The notes under the pieces were generated by a model. The model saw only the letters and a program-made list of their open reading frames with translations, searched no databases and was not told the DNA's origin. This document shows positions 22,874-34,012 of a stretch of DNA of 64,000 bases, piece after piece. Positions within the stretch are counted from its first letter, which is position 1. Each line of letters opens with the position of its first letter. The DNA is from Malus domestica (taxonomy: Eukaryota > Streptophyta > Magnoliopsida > Rosales > Rosaceae), in contig NC_091673.1 in the NCBI RefSeq assembly GCF_042453785.1, forward strand, positions 5,234,501-5,298,500, given 5' to 3'. Position numbers and translations under genes: made by a program.

Positions 22874-25278
22874 TGCTATTTCTGGTAAAAAAAATTTGAG
22901 TACGCAGCGTACTATTCTTACTAACCCCCTCCTGGATAGCTGTTATTTTGGGCAAAAATAGCGCTTCCAAATTGTTTTGTCTACTATCTAATTGATGTGG
23001 AGGCCACTCAATACTACAATCTGATGGTATTCATCTTCACTTGAAAGTGAGAGGTCTTAGAATCGAATATCGTAGATGGTGAATTCAATACCAAATTAGG
23101 TTGCTTATTGTGTGGCTGAGCCAAACTCCCCCTCCTTTAGTGTAAAAATATCGATGTACTAAAAAAAATTGGTGTGGAGACCTAAGTTAATTAAACAAAG
23201 ATTAAAGAAACTTAGCAATTTATATAGTTCGAAGGTCTTGCTTTGTGTCTCAAGAAATATAAGGCGTTTAAGCCAAAGGGGTTGTTGAGATTAACATAAC
23301 TCTTTATTTTGGTCTCTGATATTGAAAATCAATCTAGTGATCTCCAAGTCTGTCCATCATAAAATCATTTGGTCATTGTGAAAAATCTATCAATTCCTTA
23401 AATTGTCATGTGAACGACCACGTGACCACCTTTTAAGGGCATTTAACCCTTCACTTAACGAGGATATTGACATATTTTTCACGTAATGACCAAAATGATT
23501 TAGGGTAGACAAACTCATGAACCACTTCTATCAATTTTCATTGTTAGAAATCAAAGTGAAAAATTGTGTCAATCTCATAGATTATTTTAGCTAAAAAGTC
23601 GAAATATAATAACACAGGACATAGATTATCCTAATAATTATCTGAGTTGAGGACTGGGATTCGCATCTCTCCTACCATTGACCTTGAAGAATTATTATGA
23701 TTTAAGATATAATAAAAATGCACGCGAAGCCAGAGGAATTTGAACTCAGAATTGACACGACCCGTACGCCTGTCTCATAGCCGTAGTAGGGGGCGGCACC
23801 GGTGGAAAGATTTGTGTACGCGGATTCCTTTTTTCCTACCAATAAGAACGAAGGTTAGGGCCTGAAAGTAACAGAAGAATTTGTAAGCATTAGAAACTAG
23901 GGTTTCAAATTCAATTATTGAAGCAAAAGCAATTTTAATTGAAATTAGATTTAGGTATGGACAATTATTCAGTTGACCCTCTTCAAAATTGGTACAGGAG
24001 ATCCAGGCATCATTGAACTTGATTATTTAATGTTGCATAAGCGATTAGACGAGATTAGCTCCTCATTGCCGGCCAAAGGCACAAAGTGACACTTTCAACC
24101 TGAAAGAGAGAGGACAAACACATTAAGAAAAGATAAACGCACACATGCATATAACCAAACCTTGCACAAAAAGGGAACCAACCAGCAAAGCGAAGGGAAC
24201 ATATAAGCATGGGCGGGAAGTCATAAACGAAAATAAGCAATGTGAGACGCAAATTCATCTAAACAAACTCGAAAATTTGGGGAGAAGAGCAATATTATGA
24301 TGATAAGCAAAAATAGCGAAGGGAGGACAAGAATCCGACCAATAAACTCCATAACAAGGTTAATGTGACATCATAAATCATACACAGAGATTTGAATTTC
24401 TCAATTGTGTTATCAGTACGTACTCTGCAAGATCCGTGATTGCACATTTAATTAAAATTAATTGGTCTTGTTCATCAGCTAAACGGAACTTAATTGGCTA
24501 GTGGTAATGTGTAGTGGTAGTTATGCCACAACAAAGTTTCTATATCCTTCCTTAATGTTTTCACACACAGCAAAAAATATGGACCGACCAAACAACGACT
24601 TAGCCCCGAAAGCTGATAATTTCATACGAAAAGTAAGATACATGCCTAATTTTACAAAGACGTGTAGATTTTTATGTTGGAAATGTCGCTTTCTTAATTC
24701 ATAGATTAGGTTGGTCACAGTAGAAGGACCATCTCGATGACTTTGGTTAACCCTTGTCTACCATAATTACATAGAAGCTTACAATTTTATGAGCCAATAA
24801 CATGAAGCCACATGGAGACCGCTAGTTGACCATGTGGATGTGTTCACTCCTTTGCACTCAAGTTTTGTTAGGCCATATTCTCATTGCAAGTGGTGGATTG
24901 TCGTCAGGTGGATATGACATTCATCTTGATTAAACCCTCTACGTTCTGCTTTCAGACACTCTCCTTGTCGTTCGCTAGTAGAGCTTAGATTAGTGATATC
25001 GCTTGTTGTGAACAAGAATACTTGTTTTGTCAACAGAAAAAAAAGAAGAAGATTATATTGGGCTGGAGAAATGGGCTGGATTTAGTGGCTGAGATAGACT
25101 TGGACTTTACTAGTAAAACTTTGGAAGTGTACTTGGCTGGGCTGTAGCCTAAACTTAGTCCAGCCCATTGATTAGATTCAAAGAATAAAGAATAAAAAAT
25201 CACCTTTATTTTTCGTCATTCTTTTCTTTCTAGTCAAAATTTAAAGGACAAAAATCCTGATGAACATTTGATTTAACA
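22874..25278. other. Intergenic, SINE-like repeat, no gene recognised
   Basis: Contains a SINE-like sequence at about 23005-23170 (listed separately) and another weak candidate around 24890-25025 (GGTGGATTGTCGTCAGGTGG .. GATATCGCTTGTTG). ORFs near 24055-24718 show no domain. The right end is the 3' flank of the PPR gene. Confidence 0.45.
23005..23172 (+). repeat. SINE-like element
   Basis: About 165 bp with GTGGAGGCCACTCAATAC near its 5' end, a degenerate B-box-like GGTCTTAGAATCGAATATCG, a conserved-looking middle (GAATTCAATACCAAATTAGG, GTGTGGCTGAGCCAAACTCC) and a 3' A-rich tail after AAAATATCGATGTACT. The layout resembles tRNA-derived SINEs that I recall from Rosaceae, but no duplication was found. 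Confidence 0.4.
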
Positions 25279-27126
25279 TCACCAGTAACCCTTGCAAGAG
25301 CACTCACCATCTTTAAAATGGTGAAACCTATTCCTATCTCTTACAACAATCTCTCTGTTAAAAAGCTTAGATATCATTTTGGTTACGTCATGGCAATCCC
25401 AACAGACCCTGAGGTTCTTCACAATCCGAATCGGCACGCCTTCTTTCAAACTGATCAAACCGAAAGCAATTGCTACCTTCTCGCTATGTTTACACAATGC
25501 ATCCTCTTTCTCTTCTTCTTCTATGTCGAACAACACAGGATTTGTATTAGCCACATAGCCCGCCAACTTCAGCCGCCGAGAAATTTCTCCCAGCATTGTC
25601 TCAATTTCATTGTACCGAGGATGGGACTTGTCTCCCACAAGGAACTCATGAACTTCTCCATCGACCTCTAGGACACTACAACCGGGAAGCTTCCTTACAC
25701 CTTTTGCCTTCATAGTCTGCCGCACGTTACTAACTCCATCCCAAAGCTTGGAATCGGCATAAATATTGGACAAAAGCACGTAAGCTCCATGGTTCTTGGC
25801 CTCCAGTTCTACTATCTTCCTCGAGGCAAGCTCACCTATTTCCATATTCCTGTACATTCTACTAGCGTTCAGCAAAGCCCCCCAAGCACCTGCATGAGGC
25901 TTCATTGGCATGCCGTTTATGAAGCTCAGGGCTTCATCTAAACGCCCGGCACGACCATATAAATCAACCATGCACCCGTAGTGCTCTAGCTGAGGCTCAA
26001 TCCCGTACAATTTTCTCATTGAGTCGAAATGCTGACAACCTTTCTCAACTAGTCCAACCACAGTGCAACCCCTCAGAACCGAAACAAACGTAACTTCATT
26101 CGGATGAACCCCTTCTTTATTCATAAGGGAGAAAAGCTCGAGACACTTCTCACCAAAACCATTCATGGCTAGTCCTCCCAATGCACTACTCCATGTATAC
26201 ACATTCTTTTCTTTCATCCCCCAAAACACTTCCATGGCCTTGTTCATGTTCCCGCATTTCGCATACATGTCGATGAGTGCAGTCCCCAGCGTCACCGTCA
26301 TCCGCACCTTGTTCTTCTCTATATAGGCATGAGCCCATCTCCCTTGATCCAATGCCCCCAAGTGGGAGCAAGCCGATAAAACCGAAACCATAGACACCTC
26401 ATTGACCCTCACACCCTCCATTTGCATCAAATGAAACAGATTCAAGGCTTCCCTGGACTTCCCACATTGCGCATACCCTGCAATCATCGCATTCCAAGCA
26501 ACGGGATCCCTCTGAGGCATTTCATCAAACAGGTCCCGTGCAAAACCAACGTCACCGCATCTCGCACAAGCACTCACCATAGCCGTCTGGCAAACCAAAT
26601 CCGGCTCAACAATTTCTCTAAACACTCTGTGACACGGATCTAAAGAACCCAATTCAGCATACATGAAAATTAACCCGCTTTGGACATGTGGGTCGTTCTC
26701 AAACCCGTGCTTTATCAATCCGCCATGGACGGTAGGACCGGTCTCACGTGCCAAAAGCTGCGCGCAAGTGCGAACCAAGAAGTTGAAGGTGTAATTATCG
26801 GGTGAAAGATTGTCACTTGATCGGAGAATTCTGCTGTAAAAGTGAAAACTTTTGGATGGCGTGGAGCTTTTGGAGTAGGCTCTGATCATGGAGTTGAAGG
26901 CGAAGAGTGTTGGGTTCTGGCATTGGTGGAGGACTTGATTGGAATAATCCAAATTGATGGGGTTTCTGAGGGCAATAGCGGCGACAAAGTGGCCGGAAAG
27001 GTGACGGTCGTTGAGAAGGCCATTAACGAGCAGTTGGGAGTGGATTTGCTTGAGCTCTCTGAGGGTGCTGTATGCGTCTACTAGGGCAATTGTTGGGTGT
27101 TTTGCAATGCATCTTAGGGAGCTCAT
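25279..27126 (-). CDS. DYW-type pentatricopeptide repeat protein (At5g40405-like)
   Basis: Intronless PLS-class PPR protein of 615 residues, close in my recollection to Arabidopsis At5g40405. Such proteins enter plastids or mitochondria and direct C-to-U RNA editing. Visible are repeated PPR units (AMVSACARCGDVGFARDLFDE, NAMIAGYAQCGKSREALNLF, ALIDMYAKCGNMNKAMEVF), then the E/E+ region (VRKLPGCSVLEVDGEVHEFL) and a DYW deaminase-like domain with HSEK (zinc ligand and catalytic Glu) and CWDCH. The protein ends GYW, not DYW. An in-frame Met at 27192 adds 22 residues; I prefer 27126 because MSSLRCIAKHPTIALVD aligns with the remembered start of the Arabidopsis protein. The organelle cannot be decided. 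Confidence 0.92.
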   Translation of the reverse strand: MSSLRCIAKHPTIALVDAYSTLRELKQIHSQLLVNGLLNDRHLSGHFVAAIALRNPINLDYSNQVLHQCQNPTLFAFNSMIRAYSKSSTPSKSFHFYSRILRSSDNLSPDNYTFNFLVRTCAQLLARETGPTVHGGLIKHGFENDPHVQSGLIFMYAELGSLDPCHRVFREIVEPDLVCQTAMVSACARCGDVGFARDLFDEMPQRDPVAWNAMIAGYAQCGKSREALNLFHLMQMEGVRVNEVSMVSVLSACSHLGALDQGRWAHAYIEKNKVRMTVTLGTALIDMYAKCGNMNKAMEVFWGMKEKNVYTWSSALGGLAMNGFGEKCLELFSLMNKEGVHPNEVTFVSVLRGCTVVGLVEKGCQHFDSMRKLYGIEPQLEHYGCMVDLYGRAGRLDEALSFINGMPMKPHAGAWGALLNASRMYRNMEIGELASRKIVELEAKNHGAYVLLSNIYADSKLWDGVSNVRQTMKAKGVRKLPGCSVLEVDGEVHEFLVGDKSHPRYNEIETMLGEISRRLKLAGYVANTNPVLFDIEEEEKEDALCKHSEKVAIAFGLISLKEGVPIRIVKNLRVCWDCHDVTKMISKLFNREIVVRDRNRFHHFKDGECSCKGYW

Positions 27127-27192
27127 GACTGGCAAATAATCATAGTGATGTGCTTTTGTTTCGGGTGGCTTTATGATGCATTTGTGTGTCAA

Positions 27193-29488
27193 ACATCTAA
27201 CAAAAATAAAAAAATCAAAACACCCTTTTGTTCTCCTTCAATGTCATTAGGCAAGTAACGTTGGGAAATTTGACTAAAATGATAAGAATTTTAAATTTCG
27301 ATTAAAATTATTAGTTTATCACTATTTCGTTGATATTTGATTGATATAGTGGTGATAATTAATTTTGAATAGTTTTGTTATTTTCTTTCTTGTCGGTTTT
27401 GTTCATTCATAAACATAGAAAAGGTAAATTGCATAAACTAACCTAGAAACACTTATGACACAATATGCTATAATCGTGTCTATCTCACTCATCACTTGTT
27501 AAGTCAAATAAGAATGAAAAGTGAGTTGAGCTTAGTTTATACTAAGTGAAAGAGTACTCAGTGACTTGTGTAATCAAAAGAGTATTCAGTGAAGTTGTCA
27601 CCTTAGAACAACATATAAAGGATATGATTTTTGTGTGTGAGGGCTCGCGGGTGGATGAGTTGCGTTACTAAAGTTTCTTTTCTCTTTGCTAGGTAAATTC
27701 TCCTCCTATAATCCTATTAACCATTCTTGGAACCAGTTGGCAGGGAAAGAAGATACCTTTTATATGCAATGCAGCACCAAATACATGAAGTTCTACATCC
27801 TATACGATGAGACTTTTTGTTGAAGATGACATCTGAGTGCTCTAAAAGTATTGTCTGTTGCGAAAACTTTGCGTCTCCAGTTTGTAAAGAATGAAGACGA
27901 GCTAGGGTTAGCTAGCAGAAATGCTTGTACTCGTAGCTAGCTAGCATCCAACAAAATAAAGTTAAAGTAGCTACGGCATGCAGTAGTACAGTTCCTATAT
28001 TCCTCATGGCTCATGCATGTAGTAGGGCACGAGTGTTTCCTTCAGATTATCCAAACAAAACAATGTACAACCGGAACCTCACGAGTTAAAGTAGCTATCT
28101 GTATAGCAATGTGCTTGATGTTTGGAATCTTTGGATGCATTCGGCTCAGTCCTCAATTACATACTGGATTTACTACTGCGCTGTTCTACATATCTTCATT
28201 GCCAATGCTTTTTTCTGCTAGCAATTAATTGTCATATATGAGATTTGATTTTTGAACTCATGGTTAATTGGAAACTAGATGCACAAGACCAGACGGTCGC
28301 GTGCCATTGTCGATACCTTACAAATTAAGAACATTATTCTAACCAAAGCCAGTTGATTAATCACCAGGGCTTGATATGTAAGTTGTGTTTTTCTAATAAT
28401 CATTGTGTGCAACAATTACAGGACTAGATTAAAATATTTTAGATCATATCTGACGGTCTAAAAAAACCTACAGTTCACTGCAAAAAGAAATGATCATAAC
28501 TCAAGTTGCTCTCTTAACCGTGTCATAAGACTCCTAACCATTCTTGATGGGATAACATGATAAGGTACTCCAATGATCTGATCAGGGCAGCCGACAATAT
28601 GTATAATCTACGAATGCATGATATGCATGCTACACTCGATATGTCGACTAGATCTATGCAAATGTTACTCCAGAGTCCAGACCACCTTATATTCAAAAGT
28701 TTTTAACTGTTAAAATATAATTATTACATGATTAACAAAAGAAACTAACGATTGATAGCCTCGCTCTAGCATAAAATATCCCAGAGTAGACTAGGAAATC
28801 TAAGCAAAGCCTTTGACATTGTGAGTGTTGAGTAGGAACCAAAATTCAAACCGTATTGCAAGTCCATGCGGCCATTGGCAGGCTAGCTAGCAAGTAGCAG
28901 CCTTGACTTTGGACATGACACTCAACTGCTCGGATCGCAGCAGTTAGCTTATCAAGAAGAACACCTTTGTTGAATAATACTCCTCGTTCGCCACCAACTT
29001 GCTTTTGCTCAACCGTCTCAACTCTCTAGTCGTACTAAGCACAATATAATAAACTATTAATAATATAGTTGAAGATTTTGTTAAACTCGTAACCAGTACA
29101 TAATAACTTCAATTCTTACGTCAATTAAAGAAAATAAAATGTTAAACTTTTGGTTCGTTTAGAATTGCTTATGAGTTCTTAGAATTTGAGATATTATAAT
29201 TGTAGTAAGGTAGTAGGATTATAAGGGTATAAAAATGACGTCGTTTATTTATTAATTTGGTTCGATTTGATTCTTGAACCACTAAAATCAAAATTGAACC
29301 AACTAATTTCAACTCGGTTTGATTTTTTTTTTCAGCTTTGATTTGATACTCCGCTTGGCTGTTTTTGGTTTTTGGTTTTTCGAATTCACCCCCAATGCTT
29401 ATGGGGCATTGAATTTGATTCAAGTCGACCGAAACTCCACAAAATAGTTGACTGCAAAAGTAGATAAAAAGAGTCATTAGCATGTAAA
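27193..29488. other. Intergenic AT-rich stretch, no gene recognised
   Basis: PPR promoter side at the left; the remainder has no ORF with family resemblance. Short imperfect direct repeats (AGAGTACTCAGTGA / AGAGTATTCAGTGA) occur near 27550-27600. Confidence 0.45.
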
Positions 29489-29648
29489 AAAAAAAAGTGT
29501 GATATTCACACTTATTTTTATTTCTCACACACTCTTTATTAATTTATATCATTTGATTTTTTTTAATTCATCTAATTCGAAGATTAAAAATAAAAAGAGT
29601 CTGTAAGAAGTAAAAAAATGATGTGTAAATATCACATCTCAAACAAAA
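29489..29648. mobile_element. hAT-type MITE, family 1, copy D (degenerate)
   Basis: Element about 29497-29640, from GTGTGATATTCACACTTATT to GATGTGTAAATATCACATCTC, with the shared core (TTTTAATTCATCTAATTCGA). It is more diverged and AT-shifted than copies B, C and E. The flanks AAAAAAAA and AAACAAAA match 7 of 8, weak evidence in an A-rich site. Confidence 0.65.
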
Positions 29649-29922
29649 TATATATAAAATGAGATGGGAAGTATGAAAACAATAAATAAAGCAAAAGCCG
29701 ATATTGAGGACACTGCGGCGGCTGGGGAGTTTGCGCCGGTGGAGCCACTGAGAGTCGGAAGGAAAACTGAGAGCGTGGTAGGTCAGTTGTCAGTACCCTA
29801 CGAAATTAAAATTAAAGAGTCGTAGGGCCCTATAGGCCATAGGCCTCAATGACCCCTTCTTGTCATCTATGAAAAACTATACTCAGATCCATTTACCAAA
29901 ATACCCTCTTAGTAGGTTGCAT

Positions 29923-30773
29923 TAATTGAAGGTTTTTTGTTTTTTTGGTAGAAGGTAAATTTCATTATCAACCGAACAAATGTACATAAGAGATCCAAGT
30001 ACAAGATAAGCACTACACAAAGAACAAAATAAAACAAAACAAAGCCCAAAATAGAAAGAAAACAAAGCAAAAAAAGCAAAACATAAACCCTAGTAGCTTG
30101 TAACCCCCGTCGTCGTCGTAGCAGCACATATACACCAACACGAAAAGCTTGAGATCCGACCAAACAACATCCTAGAAGTGAAGGAAATGAAAGAAAATAT
30201 GGCTTCATTGTTCTCCACCAAGCACCACCACAAAGATCGCAGCCACAAATTAAGGGAAGACAGTGAAAATTCACATCCCACAAGCAACATTGCCTAAAGG
30301 CAAACAAGGGGAAGGTGATGGTGTGAACTCCCGAGCCAGAACTCAAACACATCTTCTGATAAACCTGCAACTTGTCACGGTAAAGAGAAGTGGTTGCAGA
30401 TCAAGATTAATGTTTGGATCGAGAAGGGACAAAGCTAAGTGGGAAGGGTATGAATTAGACTGATGAGAAATATAGAGGTGAACAGGCAACTGGGAGTGGA
30501 GGGAACCGGAGGATGGACTTTGGGGATAAAGACGATGAGATCAAAGTCAAGAGGAGTGTAGAACGGGAGATCATGAGGGAGTAGGGAAAAACGCAAGCTG
30601 AAGCAAAAAGGAAGAGAAGGAGCAAGAAGCTACCCCCGACCTTAACCACATCTAGGACCGACGGTTGTAGAAAAGTTATCAGATTCGAGATCACTCACAC
30701 AATGGTGAGAAAAAACTCTCAGTGAGAGAGGATGACTCACGAAATGTGAGAGAATTAACATAATTGAAGGTTT
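29923..30773 (-). mobile_element. Non-LTR retroelement insertion (LINE-like), minus orientation
   Basis: A 13 bp direct repeat TAATTGAAGGTTT flanks the segment (29923-29935 and 30761-30773). Just inside the left copy is a T-rich run (TTTGTTTTTTT), which on the minus strand is a 3' poly-A tail, as expected for target-primed reverse transcription. The 825 bp body has no recognisable reverse transcriptase or endonuclease. It is either a 5'-truncated or internally deleted LINE, or a long SINE. The ORFs within are cysteine- and leucine-rich without a known domain. Confidence 0.6.
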
Positions 30774-30849
30774 GACAGGTAGTTAACATTGATGATCATA
30801 CATACGTACTGTTCCAATCTAATTGTCTATAATTGAAATTCATCAGTTT

Positions 30850-31400
30850 GTTGTACTTTTATGCGCAAACGGAAGCGAATTATAACAAAGTACCAAATAT
30901 CAACATCGTAGGTGAAAGCTAAAACAAACAATCTCAAACTGACACAAGAGATTTACGTGGTTCGGCGTAAAGCCTACTCCACGAGCGAAGCACGGCGAGG
31001 AATTTCACTAAACAAACGGAGATTACAAAAGAGTGTTTAAACTCTCACAACCCAAATCCCACAAATTACAAACCCTATACCAAACGAGTAGAGAACTCAA
31101 ACCTAACGAAGAAGATTCTCCCAAATTGCTCTCTAACTCACAAATTGACTCTCACCAAATTGTCACACGAATGAGCCACACAAAATACACTAATCCTAAC
31201 GTCCTATTTATAGTGCATAGGACTTGGGTTACAATAAGAATCCTAATAGGAAGTAAATCCAAATCCTAATCAAATAGGTAATTAACAAAATCTCTCTACC
31301 AAGGAAACCAACTAAGAAGTCAAAATTCAAACCCAAATAGGACACCAAAACCAAATAGGTAACACAAACCTAATTCTTTGCATCATCCTAATTTTGAGCC
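30850..31400. repeat. Possible LTR-type repeat fragment
   Basis: Contains GAGATTTACGTGGTTCGGC followed by GTAAAGCCTACTCCACGAGC, a stretch I associate with dispersed plant LTR-retrotransposon sequence. No paired copy, primer site or duplication is present in the window, so its class cannot be fixed. Confidence 0.25.
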
Positions 31401-32017
31401 GTAAAAACCCAACACAGTTGTCCATCCCGGATTCTTGCATGTCAATGAAATATATCTTCAATTTTATGACATTTATTACGTGCTTATCCAATGAACGATT
31501 ATATAAGTTACACACACAATGAAATATATCTAATAAGACCTAAGTCCGTCCTCTCACGATGCTTTGAAAATGAGATGGAGACACTGATCCGTTGTTGAGT
31601 ATTATCAAACATCACATTACTCGAACACAATAAAATTACTTGAGCATTGAGCAACAGAATATAAGCAACTTTGGCCATTTTTTCAAACGAACAGATCAAA
31701 TACTTTGGACCCAGAACTTTTTACCTTAACAAAACAAGTGGCAAATCTCAAATTTTGTCACTAATTTAACCACTAATTTTTTTATATGAACATTGAAGAT
31801 TATCCAATTATTTGTTAGTTTAAAACAAGATTCATCATTATTTTTCTCAATTTTCTAAAAATGCAAGCAACAAATTGGATAAGAGAAACCAGAAGGGGGG
31901 CATTCGGTAATTCCATCCACCGGTCTACTCTCCCCCAAGAAAAGAAAGCCTCCCGTCTCTTCACCAAAGCTCCTTTTATAACCCCACCAATAAGCTCTTT
32001 CCCCAATAGAAGAATCT

Positions 32018-32020
<3 letters not shown>
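31401..32020. other. Upstream region of the HD-Zip gene
   Basis: No coding sequence recognised. CTTTTATAACCCC near 31972-31984 is a possible TATA element about 180 nt upstream of the first uORF. Confidence 0.35.

Positions 32021-32050
<30 letters not shown>
32021..32050. repeat. (CT)15 microsatellite in the HD-Zip leader
   Basis: Fifteen CT units just before the uORFs, probably near or within the transcribed leader. Pyrimidine-rich CT tracts are common in plant core promoters and 5' UTRs. Confidence 0.85.
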
Positions 32051-32053
<3 letters not shown>

Positions 32054-32162
32054 CTCCAAAGTTTTAAAATTTCTGGCTTTCACAAGTTCCCAACCATAGA
32101 AAAAGCAGAAACTTGTAGCAGCAGAACAAAAACAACTCTTTCTTCTTCTGCAAAACAACCCC

Positions 32163-32216
32163 ATGATTTTACCATTTTCCTCTCTCACCCCAAGCTCTTT
32201 ACTCTCACAAGAGTGA
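32163..32216 (+). promoter_or_regulatory. uORF 1 in the HD-Zip leader (17 codons)
   Basis: ATG at 32163, stop TGA at 32214-32216. The stop overlaps the next uORF's start by one base (TGATG). The peptide begins MILPFSSLTPSS. It could influence initiation at uORF 2. Confidence 0.5.
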
Positions 32217-32296
32217 TGGATGTGAGCTCCACTTTCTCTCACACTTTCCACATTGCAGTAATCCTCACATTAAACCCACCACCCTTAAGCCCCTGA
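32216..32296 (+). promoter_or_regulatory. uORF 2 in the HD-Zip leader (26 codons)
   Basis: ATG at 32216, stop at 32294-32296, ending 57 nt before the main ATG. The peptide starts MDVSSTFSHTF and ends ILTLNPPPLSP. Arabidopsis HAT5/ATHB1 is known to carry a conserved-peptide uORF (CPuORF33) that represses its translation; position and HD-Zip subclass fit, but the peptide match is from memory and unverified. Confidence 0.6.
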
Positions 32297-32353
32297 TAAT
32301 TCGATTAATTACACACACATCATTTGATTTTTGTAAACTGATTGCATTAATAT

Positions 32354-34012
32354 ATGGCGAGTGGGAAACTCTACGGTTCTTCTTCTTCTTCTTCTGCGGA
32401 CATGAAAGTAACTTTTCGAAACGAAAAGCGTCCTCGCTCTTCTGACGTTCTCGAGTCTCTCTGGATTCCCAATCCTTCCTCTTCTTTTCATGGTAAATTT
32501 TTTATCTGCCTTGCATTTTATTTTATGCTATTTTATTTGTTGGGATTGTAGCCTTTCTGATTTCGTATTTCTTTTCTGAGAAATTGACTCGTGGGGTTTT
32601 CTTGGTTGACTTGATGGATTAATGTTAAAGCTTGAAACTTCCACATTTATCATCTGAATCAACGCACTAATTTGTCAAAAATCGAGTTTTTGTAGCAGAA
32701 TTCTCCTACTATTCACCAAAGTTAAGCACTTGTTCTATTAAATGTTGCCAGTACTTGCTTAATTAACATGTAAAAGATTGGAAGTTTGGAGCTTTTTGGA
32801 TTTTTAGATAGAAAGCTTGAAGCTTTTTGCATGTTTAGATGGAAAGTTTGAAGCTTTTTGCAAGTGAAGTTTGAAGGATCAAAGTTTTTTGCTGACATGA
32901 TGAATAGTTTCAGTCCGTCAACAAAATTGGAGGACTTTCATAATTTGGTTGCACCTTTTTACTATGCAGCCTCAAATTCAATGGTTAATTTTGGAAATGT
33001 AAGTGGAGGGGATTCATTGGATAGGCCATTCTTCCAACCTAAAGAAGAAAATGAGGATGAGGATTATGACGGTAGCTACCTTCATCAGCCCGGAAAGAAA
33101 AGGCGGCTCACGGCGAATCAAGTTCAGTTTCTGGAGAAGAATTTTGAGTCAGAAAACAAGCTTGAACCGGAGAGGAAGGTGCAACTTGCTAAAGAACTTG
33201 GCTTGCAGCCTCGCCAGGTAGCAATCTGGTTTCAAAACCGGCGGGCGCGGTATAAGAACAAGCAGTTGGAAAAGGACTATGATTCATTGAAAGCTAGCTA
33301 TGGTAAGCTCAAGGTTGATGCTGATAATCTCCTCAAGGAGAATGGAAGTTTGAAGAATGAGGTATAACAAATTCCTCAATTCAGTATGCATAGCCTTTTA
33401 ATCACTCACATTCGGCTGATAAGCTCGGTTCTGGAGCGCACATTCAGCCGTTAAATTCAGCTATGTCTGTCATACTTTGGTGTACTCTAGAATTTAGTTT
33501 TGAGTAACTAGTAGTTGTTTGGTTTTGTTACGTGTTAACAGATTGATTCCATCAAGGATATTTTGCTTTCGAGAGAGAAAGGAAAGCCAGGAAAGGGAAA
33601 TTCGGATTCACAGGATGCGATCAATACATCGGATTTGGAGCCTCGGAATGCAATTCTGAATGCGGGTTCAGAAAATGTGACCAAAGTGGCAATGGTGGTG
33701 TGCAAGCAAGAGGATGCAAGTTCTGCAAAAAGCGATGTCTTTGACTCGGACAGCCCGCACTGCACTGAAAACCATTCATCATTGTTAGAGCCGGCGGATT
33801 CCTCCCATGTGTTTGAACCAGCTGATCAATCAGATTTCTCGCAGGATGAAGATGATGATCTGGGAAAGACCCTTCTGCCCCCACCACCACCAAACTTGTT
33901 AAAGCTTGAAGATTGCTGCTATGATGATTTACCCCCACCAAGCTCTAGTAATTTTGGGTACATCCCTTTGGACGATCAGGATCAGCAGCCCTTTTGTTTC
34001 TGGCCTTACTGA
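32354..34012 (+). CDS. HD-Zip class I transcription factor, HAT5/ATHB1-like
   Basis: Three exons: 32354-32492, 32970-33361, 33542-34012, giving 333 residues with frame closing at each GT-AG join. This nuclear DNA-binding protein recognises pseudopalindromic CAATNATTG sites as a leucine-zipper dimer. The homeodomain starts near residue 89 ([20 protein letters not shown]) and contains [20 protein letters not shown] and [12 protein letters not shown]; the leucine zipper follows to about residue 185 ([16 protein letters not shown], then LLKENGSLK). An acidic stretch (ENEDEDYDG) precedes the homeodomain. The C-terminus is acidic and proline-rich, ending FCFWPY, in keeping with the aromatic tail of class I proteins. 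The exon 2 acceptor was chosen because [14 protein letters not shown] continues directly from exon 1 in relatives; two upstream acceptors (32865, 32877) are also in frame. Confidence 0.9.
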
